Source: a virus. Taken from it: a stretch of 23,172 bases of DNA. Position 1 is the stretch's first letter. Every line of letters begins with the position of its first letter. Below are positions 1 to 6,092 of the stretch, piece by piece. The translations under genes and the position numbers were made by a program. The DNA is taken from IMG/VR virus record IMGVR_UViG_3300008117_000440, positions 2,437 to 25,608 of that record; one strand, 5' to 3'. The notes beneath the pieces were generated by a model. It searched no databases, was not told the DNA's origin, and saw nothing but the letters and a program-made list of their open reading frames with translations.

Positions 1-3000
1 CCAACATTAATTGCAGCCGATACATTTGCTGTACCAGTAATATCCAATCCGGAAGTACCAGTAATTAAGCCTGATGCATTAATTGTGTTAGCATTCAACA
101 ACCAGCGATTAGCTGCAGCACCTAGAGCTGTGCCAGTGCTATTAGAAGCTGGAAAGACACCAGTTGTGTTAGCAGTTACGCCTGTAGTTGTATGAGAGGC
201 AGCATTAACTGTGCCAGTGTGGTAGAGACCTGAGCTGTTGCCAACTAAGCTTGCGCCAACTGTTACAGAAGCAGCGTTGACTGTGCCCGTATGATACAAT
301 CCAGTTGTATTACCGATTAGGGATGTACCAACTGTAATCAATGCAGAGTTTACAGATACTGAGGCATTAACAAATCCAGTTACTGTAGTGTTGCCTGCTG
401 CCAGTACACCAATAACATTAGCTGTAGCAGCTAAGAGATTGTTGGCCTGGAAGTTTGCAATTCTGAATGTATTGTTGGCTGTATCGACAAATGCCCCATT
501 TGGTTCTGGAGCAAGATTATCAAACACCTTAAAGTAACTGTCTGTAGCATCTCTAAAGAAACCAGCATGTTTAACTGTACCATCATCATACTCGCCAGCA
601 AAACCTAGATCTGGGTTAGCAGCTGATCTACCTTCCACAGTACCACCAGAGACGTAGGCGCCTGGTGAACCTGTGTTGGCTACAGCAAAGGTTGTGGAAT
701 TAGCAGATGTAATTATAGCATCAGTTACATTATAACCAGATGGGTCTACGCCAATGACTCTTACAGTCATCCCCACAGTGTAACCATTATTTGTGGTGTA
801 TAGGAAATGCGTACCATTTGACGACGCAGCAGTAATTGTTTTTACTTCTGGTTCATTCAAATAAATGAGGTTATCTGTAATCTTCAAGTCGACAGCACTT
901 ATGACAACAGAATTACCAGATACAGTTAGGTCACCATCAATTGTTAAGTTACCGCGAGCTGTAATATTGTTTGCAGCAATGTTACCGGTTAGGTTTGCCC
1001 ATCCTGTGATTGTAGTGTTACCTAGTGCTGCTGTATTTGATACAGTCAAAGCACCATTAACTGTCACATCCCCACGTAGTGTTGCATTACCACCAACATT
1101 TGCAGTTGAAGATACATTAACGAAACCAGTTACGGTTGTGTTGCCAGCTGCTAGAGTACTACTTAATGTTGCAGCACCAAGTACAGCAAGTGTGCCATCT
1201 GTGTCAATGCTTGTGCTTGTTATTTGTGTATTAACAGTTGAATTGCCAATATAAACAAGGGTTGCATTTGCTTGGAATTCAGGATTGTTAGGTAAAGAAG
1301 TAGTTCCTGCGTTGATTCCACTAGTTGCTCTAAGAGCATCTGTTGTGCTTACACCATCAAATCCAGCACCCAAACCGGCTACTATTGCCACTGGAGCGCG
1401 TTGAGTACCATCACCATTATTTCTTCTTAGAACAATTCTTGGTGAATCAGCTGTACCAAAGAATAGATCAATATCGCCAGCTGGTGTGGCTCCTGCTGAT
1501 GTTAGATTATTTTTTAATACAAATTGGGTTGATGCTATAGTGGCATTAACCGTACTATTACCGTGGTAAATGTATGATGTACCACTATGCTTTAAGTATA
1601 GATTACCACCGGCACCACCAACATCAGAGCCTATAGTAATATTAGCAGTAGAGTTACCAGCTTGAATTGCTGATGTATTAACAGTGACATTTGAACCCAC
1701 TGATAATCCTGTGGATCGCATTGCAGCATTAACAGTACTATTGCCAATAAACAATGCAGTCGTATTAACAATTAAATTTGCGCCGACACCTACAGCTGTA
1801 GTGTTGATTGTAACATTACCAACATCAATTTCAGTTGAATTAGCTGTCCAAAATACTGATGAATTACCAACATATACATTGCCAGAAATATTAGCAAATC
1901 CTGTGACTGTGGTATTACCGGCTGCTAGTGTATTTTGTAGACTTGCTGCGCCCGAAACTGTTAGGCCAGTTAACGTGCCAACTGATGTTAGAGACGAACC
2001 TGTTACGCCAGTGCCAAGAGCTGTTGAATTAACTACCTGGACTCCATTAATTTCATATTGCTTTCCAGAGACTAAGTTGAAGTCTTCTGAAGAGGTCCAA
2101 GCGTCTGTTGAATCAATCCAATTCAATGTCTTATCTGTGGTACCCTTTAGTGTGATACCACCACCATCAGCCGTAACATCTGTAGGTGTATTGACATCAC
2201 CAATGATGATGTTCTTATCTTCGACAACTAGGTTGGTCGAATTAACATTAGTTGTAGTACCGTTAAAGAATACGTTACCTGATACAACTAGGTCACCTGA
2301 GATGGTTGTGTTACCAGTTAGTTGAGATGTACCAAGAACAGCTAAAGTGCCGTCTGTATCAATACCAGCACTAGATATGAGTGTATTAACTGTCGAGTTA
2401 CCAACCAACAAGGCTGTTGAATTTGCAACTACGTTTGTGCCAACTCTTAAAACTGTTGAGTTAGCAAATACATTGACTGTTGAGTTACCTAGTGAGAATA
2501 CTGAATCAGAAATTGTAATATTACCAACTGTTAGCTGTGTACCCTGCAAGTTAATGTTACCAGCCTGGATGGTTGTATTAACAGTGCTATTACCAATGAA
2601 GATTGTTGATGTGTTGATACTAACATTGGCACCAACATTAACAGCTGTTGAAACATTAACTGTAGCTGGTAATCTCGCAGTATTCAATGTGCCACTAGCA
2701 ATATTGTCTGCATTTGCAGCAAATGATGTTGCATTAGTGTAGGCGTCATTAGCTCTTGTTGCTGCATTAGAAAATGCAGTGGCACCTACAGTATCACTAT
2801 ATGTTCTGAGAGTAGATGCTGTGTTACCACCAACTGTTGCTGCATCTACTGATGTAACAGATGCGCCATTACCAGATAGATTTGTTGCCACTACGTTAGA
2901 TGTTGTTACAACCGAAGATGTTACAGTTGTATTAACAGTGCTATTGCCAACATTAATTGTAGATGTTGATAAGTTAACATTGGCGCCAACATTAATTGAT

Positions 3001-4157
3001 GTTGTTGCATTGGCAGTGCCGCTAACAGATAGGCCATTTAATGTGCCAACAGATGTTAAAGAAGAACCAGTAATACCTGTACCTAGAGATGTGGAATTAA
3101 TAACTTGTGAGCCATTAATTTCATACTGCTTACCAGATACTAGATTAAAGTCCTCTGATGCTGTCCAAGCGTCTGTTGAATCAACCCAAGTGAGAGTTTT
3201 ATCGGTTGTACCCTTTAATGTTATACCGCCACCATCAGCTGTTACGTCAGTTGGAGTATCTGTATCACCTAGGATAATGTTCTTATCTTCAACGACAAGG
3301 TTTGTTGAATTGACGTTTGTTGTTCCGCCGTTAAAGAATACGTTACCAGAAACAGTTAGGTCACCAGTAATTGTTGTATTACCAACTGCTACTGTACCAT
3401 CAATGTCAAAAGAATTTGCAGTTAGTACAGCATTAACTGTTGAATTGCCAATGAATAGAGCTGTTGTGTTAGCAATTAGATTTGCACCAACCGTAATACT
3501 ATTAAGTGCATTGAGATATAGTAGCGTATTAGTTGGTAGGAATACATTAGCAGATGCACTCCATACTAATATTTGGCTATTAGCTGGTGGTGTTGTTGTA
3601 ACGTCAATAGGAATAGGGGCTGCAGCATTACTTGTAGCAGCTTCATTAATAGCATTTGCTGCAGGTACACCACCAGTTGTTGGAACAGCAACTACACCAC
3701 CTTGTGGAGAAACAACTGTTGCAACTGGGTTTGGATCAGCAACTGTTGGCTTTGGAATAATTGCAAGAGCACCAGAATTGGCGTCTGTCTGCAATAAAGC
3801 GCCGCCAAGATCAATTGTTGAACCAGAAAGATACAGATCTCTCCAGCGCATTGAAGAATTACCTAGATCGTAGGTAACATTTGCACCTGGTAAAATATGA
3901 CCGGTAACATTTAGGTTACCAGATGTAATTGTACCATCGATATCTAGGGAATTTTGGGTCAATACGGCATTGACGGTAGAGTTGCCAACGGAGATGGCTG
4001 AGGTGTTAATCGTGATGTTTGAACCAACACCGATTGCAGTAGCATTTACTACCGTAGTACCGACAGCAATGTTAGCTACCAGAGCACCTGAGCTATTTAC
4101 TACAAGTACGCCGCCGACCTCCAGGCCGTTTTTGACTCTAAAGTTTTCGTTTGCCAT
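1..4157 (-). CDS. Very large repeat-rich tail fibre protein, C-terminus outside window
   Basis: Starts at ATG 4157 (MANENFRVKNGLEVGG) and stays open to the left edge, giving at least 1385 residues with no stop. An AGGGAA-type ribosome site lies a few bases upstream. I count about eleven GNSTVN-type repeats and six GNTT[VI][TS]G repeats, Asn/Ser/Thr/Val-rich and probably a beta-helical or beta-prism shaft. Modules in order: a YDLGNSSMRWRDLYLSG segment (about residues 90-110); SGNVFFNG / VVEDKNI / TADGGGITLKG / NLVSGKQYEING (about 257-376); an almost identical copy (about 613-732); and an SGNSVVISAVDLKITDNLIY / DLGFAGEYDD / HAGFFRDATD module (about 1075-1240) with an extra domain inserted. These are familiar tail-fibre modules of marine T4-like phages. 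It is the last gene visible in the leftward series and has its own putative late promoter. The receptor-binding tip should lie beyond the window. Exact role (long fibre or side fibre) is unknown. Confidence 0.9.
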   Translation of the reverse strand, partial: MANENFRVKNGLEVGGVLVVNSSGALVANIAVGTTVVNATAIGVGSNITINTSAISVGNSTVNAVLTQNSLDIDGTITSGNLNVTGHILPGANVTYDLGNSSMRWRDLYLSGSTIDLGGALLQTDANSGALAIIPKPTVADPNPVATVVSPQGGVVAVPTTGGVPAANAINEAATSNAAAPIPIDVTTTPPANSQILVWSASANVFLPTNTLLYLNALNSITVGANLIANTTALFIGNSTVNAVLTANSFDIDGTVAVGNTTITGDLTVSGNVFFNGGTTNVNSTNLVVEDKNIILGDTDTPTDVTADGGGITLKGTTDKTLTWVDSTDAWTASEDFNLVSGKQYEINGSQVINSTSLGTGITGSSLTSVGTLNGLSVSGTANATTSINVGANVNLSTSTINVGNSTVNTTVTSSVVTTSNVVATNLSGNGASVTSVDAATVGGNTASTLRTYSDTVGATAFSNAATRANDAYTNATSFAANADNIASGTLNTARLPATVNVSTAVNVGANVSINTSTIFIGNSTVNTTIQAGNINLQGTQLTVGNITISDSVFSLGNSTVNVFANSTVLRVGTNVVANSTALLVGNSTVNTLISSAGIDTDGTLAVLGTSQLTGNTTISGDLVVSGNVFFNGTTTNVNSTNLVVEDKNIIIGDVNTPTDVTADGGGITLKGTTDKTLNWIDSTDAWTSSEDFNLVSGKQYEINGVQVVNSTALGTGVTGSSLTSVGTLTGLTVSGAASLQNTLAAGNTTVTGFANISGNVYVGNSSVFWTANSTEIDVGNVTINTTAVGVGANLIVNTTALFIGNSTVNAAMRSTGLSVGSNVTVNTSAIQAGNSTANITIGSDVGGAGGNLYLKHSGTSYIYHGNSTVNATIASTQFVLKNNLTSAGATPAGDIDLFFGTADSPRIVLRRNNGDGTQRAPVAIVAGLGAGFDGVSTTDALRATSGINAGTTSLPNNPEFQANATLVYIGNSTVNTQITSTSIDTDGTLAVLGAATLSSTLAAGNTTVTGFVNVSSTANVGGNATLRGDVTVNGALTVSNTAALGNTTITGWANLTGNIAANNITARGNLTIDGDLTVSGNSVVISAVDLKITDNLIYLNEPEVKTITAASSNGTHFLYTTNNGYTVGMTVRVIGVDPSGYNVTDAIITSANSTTFAVANTGSPGAYVSGGTVEGRSAANPDLGFAGEYDDGTVKHAGFFRDATDSYFKVFDNLAPEPNGAFVDTANNTFRIANFQANNLLAATANVIGVLAAGNTTVTGFVNASVSVNSALITVGTSLIGNTTGLYHTGTVNAASVTVGASLVGNSSGLYHTGTVNAASHTTTGVTANTTGVFPASNSTGTALGAAANRWLLNANTINASGLITGTSGLDITGTANVSAAINV
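1018..1160 (-). repeat. Segment shared with the 792-aa fibre gene (partner 13901-14043)
   Basis: Aligns to 13901-14043 at a constant offset of 12883 bp with no visible indel. Encodes, in the same frame, a DVTVNGALTVSNTAALGNTT-type stretch plus VNVSSTANVGG; the partner encodes DLTVNGVLTVGNTATLGNTT and INVSSTANIGG. Confidence 0.75.
1961..2319 (-). repeat. Copy B of a 359-bp in-gene duplication
   Basis: Pairs with 3029-3387 at a constant offset of 1068 bp (356 codons) with no indel visible by eye. It encodes the SGNVFFNG / VEDKNI / LKGTTDKTL / SGKQYEING module a second time in the giant fibre. Most differences look like third-position changes. Confidence 0.85.
2521..2633 (-). repeat. Second segment shared between the two fibre genes (partner 14381-14493)
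   Basis: Aligns to 14381-14493 at an offset of 11860 bp, no visible indel. Both encode IGNSTVNTTIQAGNI followed by a GTQL / VGN motif. Confidence 0.72.
3029..3387 (-). repeat. Copy A of the 359-bp in-gene duplication
   Basis: The N-terminal-proximal copy of the module at 1961-2319, same frame and length. Sequence differences are spread along the repeat, so the duplication is not recent or is under selection at protein level. Confidence 0.85.
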
Positions 4158-4195
4158 ATTGGTTCCCTATCCCCAATAATAATTGTTATTTGAAC

Positions 4196-4203
4196 TATTT
4201 ATG
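4196..4203 (-). promoter_or_regulatory. Late promoter-like box overlapping the 117-aa stop codon
   Basis: The minus strand reads CATAAATA, one mismatch from the TATAAATA late box, and overlaps the TAA stop of the 117-aa gene. The ATG of the downstream giant fibre is 39 nt away, leaving a leader of about 30 nt that contains the GGGGATAGGGAA ribosome-site region. The position matches the two exact boxes in this window. Confidence 0.5.
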
Positions 4204-4552
4204 CTTCGACTAACTCTACACTAAATTTGAAGTTTGTTGTGCCAGCATTTGCCGGCGTAGCTCTCAATCTTAGATTTCCAGAATTAATATCAGCTTCGTA
4301 AGTTGCTAGTTCACCAACGTCATAAATTGAAGCAAACTGTACTACCTGTGTGTTTGTACCATCATGTTGAACCATAATGTGAATTGTATGGTAATCTGTG
4401 CCATTTGTTGCTGTAATTAAGTATCTTGCAGCTCTATAATTTGCAACTGCTACAGTATCTACAGTACCAATGCTTGTACCAGCAATAGAGGCAGAACCAA
4501 CTTTATTGTATCTTGTGATTGTTGCTGTTGTAAATGCTTTTGTAGTTGGCAT
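4199..4552 (-). CDS. Small virion-type protein, paralogue of the neighbouring fibre's C-terminal domain
   Basis: 117 residues, starting MPTTKAFTTATITRYNK. GAGG about 9 nt upstream of the ATG lies inside the end of the preceding gene; the gap is 4 nt, so the two are almost certainly cotranscribed. The order of motifs (VANYRAARYLITAT, then HTIHIMVQHDGT, then ADINSGNLRLRATP) matches the last ~100 residues of the 486-aa fibre encoded just upstream (VSYRTAKYLVQAN, SSEAIVVHDGT, ADINAGDVRLRVTP). It is therefore a single beta-sandwich domain encoded as its own gene. I know this domain type as a C-terminal piece of cyanophage fibre proteins. It could be a fibre tip, a decorating subunit of the 486-aa fibre, or an alternative head domain kept for recombination. 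No signal peptide, membrane segment or enzymatic motif is visible. Confidence 0.82.
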   Translation of the reverse strand: MPTTKAFTTATITRYNKVGSASIAGTSIGTVDTVAVANYRAARYLITATNGTDYHTIHIMVQHDGTNTQVVQFASIYDVGELATYEADINSGNLRLRATPANAGTTNFKFSVELVEA

Positions 4553-4556
4553 TTGA

Positions 4557-6017
4557 TTAAACCTCTATAATTATTCTTTTTGACTTGAATGTTGTGCCAG
4601 ATCTTGTTGGAGTTACTCTCAACCTTACGTCTCCCGCATTAATATCTGCTGATAAAGTAAACAATGAGCCATTTGAGTAAACCATACCATATTCAGAAAT
4701 ATAAGCCGTTGTACCATCATGAACTACAATAGCCTCGCTTGAATGAAACGAGTCTACTGTATTGGCCTGTACCAAATATTTAGCAGTCCTGTAACTTACG
4801 GCATTATATGTGTCAATTGTTAATATACTTGTTGATCCTGATCCATATGCAGTAGGATTTGCAAGATCCGCAGTAGCTGATTGAGCTGGATAAGTTATTA
4901 CTTCAACAATATCGCCTGAAATTGCATTTGATGATAATACAATATGGGTCGTGTTTGGGGCAGTATAATCACTACCAGATGCTAGTTTAATACCATTAAG
5001 ATAGACTAACTCATAACCAGCAACATATGTGAATAAAACTGTGTTGTCATCGTTGCCTGTAATGTTGACAGTATTAGAGGCAATAGTGAATTTAAATGAC
5101 TCGTTAACTAACTTAACACCATTGAGGTATACACTTTCTTTGTTAATTGTGTAAGCTAAGACCTTTGTAGTATCATCAGGGCCCTCAAGTACAGTTGTGT
5201 TTGATGCAATTGTATAAACAAATTTGGATACAGATACATCACCACCAGATGAATTGGCCCAGTACACCCCACCTGTAGCATTTGCTGTTAATACCTGACC
5301 ATTTGTGCCAGCTGCACCATTGGCATGGACAGCACCATTAAATGTTACTGTATTAGAGAACGAATGGGTATTGGTCCATGCAAATGATGCATTAACATTA
5401 GTGGACAAAGCTCCCGATGCTGCCCAATAGGCACCTGTTCCGTTAGAAAATAGAACATCGCCTGCCGTTCCGTTTGTACCATTAGCAACAATTTTTGTGA
5501 CTGCAATGGATGTGCTGTTAACTGTGGTGTTAACAGTACTATTGCCAAACGTTGCACTAGTAAATGTTGGTGTTAGAGATGTGGAAAAGGATATGGATTG
5601 AGGTGTATTGGCTCCATTAGCAATAATGCTAATGTTGTCACCACTAATAAAGTTAACTGTGTCTAGACCGCTAGCAGTTAATTGTGTAGTACCATTAACT
5701 TGCCAAAATTTAAATGTGCTATTGATAGCAATCTTAGCAACACCAGTGGATGGATTAGTAACAGCAAAGCCACTATCCTCATCAAACTGAAGTGTAGAAA
5801 TTTGTGTATAGGTAGCAACATTTGACGTTAAATTGGTTTGTTGTACGTTAAATGCACCTACTTCAAAATAAGCAGTGCCATCAGATGAATACAGTTTTTT
5901 ATCTGTTAAATTGAGCGCCAACTCACCTGCTGCAATATAAGATGTGTTTGCAGCATTCGTAGTATTAGGCGTACGTCCAGATATGGACGTTCTTTTAATC
6001 TGAAATTTTGTAGCCAT
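4557..6017 (-). CDS. Tail fibre protein with Mtd-like N-terminus and 'LNG' domains
   Basis: 486 residues. Starts MATKFQIKRTSISGRTP after a GAGGG ribosome site. Residues 1-55 (FQIKR ... AAGELALNLTDKKLYSSDG) match the short N-terminal domain seen in many phage fibres and in the Bordetella phage tropism determinant, usually a trimeric attachment piece. The middle carries GNSTVNTTVNST and two 'GAVHANGAAGTNGQVLTAN / VYWANSSG'-like repeats. Residues about 262-375 hold two tandem beta domains of the YLNG[VI]KL type, the first lacking its second half. Residues about 385-486 form a beta domain (SYRTAKYLVQ, VVHDGT, DINAGDVRLRVTP) repeated as the separate 117-aa gene downstream. An exact late promoter box lies 65-72 nt upstream of the ATG. 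Probably a homotrimeric receptor-binding or accessory fibre; the binding target cannot be told. Confidence 0.87.
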   Translation of the reverse strand: MATKFQIKRTSISGRTPNTTNAANTSYIAAGELALNLTDKKLYSSDGTAYFEVGAFNVQQTNLTSNVATYTQISTLQFDEDSGFAVTNPSTGVAKIAINSTFKFWQVNGTTQLTASGLDTVNFISGDNISIIANGANTPQSISFSTSLTPTFTSATFGNSTVNTTVNSTSIAVTKIVANGTNGTAGDVLFSNGTGAYWAASGALSTNVNASFAWTNTHSFSNTVTFNGAVHANGAAGTNGQVLTANATGGVYWANSSGGDVSVSKFVYTIASNTTVLEGPDDTTKVLAYTINKESVYLNGVKLVNESFKFTIASNTVNITGNDDNTVLFTYVAGYELVYLNGIKLASGSDYTAPNTTHIVLSSNAISGDIVEVITYPAQSATADLANPTAYGSGSTSILTIDTYNAVSYRTAKYLVQANTVDSFHSSEAIVVHDGTTAYISEYGMVYSNGSLFTLSADINAGDVRLRVTPTRSGTTFKSKRIIIEV

Positions 6018-6035
6018 GTGGCCCTCAAGTTGTAA

Positions 6036-6049
6036 CCAGTATATACTGG
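6036..6049. repeat. Perfect 14-bp palindrome in the 5' leader of the 486-aa gene
   Basis: CCAGTATATACTGG is a perfect inverted repeat between the larger palindrome and the ribosome site. It has no T-run. It could be a second leader hairpin or a protein-binding site; no further support is visible. Confidence 0.5.
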
Positions 6050-6058
6050 GATAAAGCA

Positions 6059-6074
6059 GGGGTTATATAACCCC
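6059..6074 (-). terminator. Perfect GC-anchored palindrome, possible weak terminator or 5' mRNA hairpin
   Basis: GGGGTTATATAACCCC is a perfect 16-nt palindrome. On the minus strand it is preceded by CTGAAA and followed by TGCTTTATCCC, so the T-run is short and interrupted. It could end transcripts coming from the 836-aa gene weakly, or form a stable 5' hairpin on transcripts begun at the late promoter just upstream. Confidence 0.5.
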
Positions 6075-6081
6075 TTTCAGT

Positions 6082-6089
6082 TATTTATA
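6082..6089 (-). promoter_or_regulatory. T4-type late promoter box upstream of the 486-aa fibre gene
   Basis: The minus strand reads TATAAATA exactly, starting 3 nt past the stop codon of the 836-aa adhesin and 65-72 nt before the ATG at 6017. By T4 spacing the start site would be near 6076-6075, at the foot of the GGGG/CCCC palindrome. It would drive the 486-aa and 117-aa genes. Activity is inferred from the match and location. Confidence 0.78.
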
Positions 6090-6092
6090 AAC

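Noticed and set aside
2779-3873. A 364-codon plus-strand open frame opposite the giant fibre gene, and similar ones at 13355-14281 and 1684-2325
   Set aside because: They encode monotonous LTVELPT / VVLPT repeats that are the exact antisense of the NSTVN / GNTT codons. The minus frame has recognised fibre modules; the plus frame has none and no operon context.
1-4157. CRISPR-like or regulatory array suggested by the regularly recurring 'ttaacagtactattaccaat'-type sequence
   Set aside because: Spacing is irregular in DNA but in frame, variants are mostly synonymous, and each copy translates to GNSTVN; it is a protein repeat.
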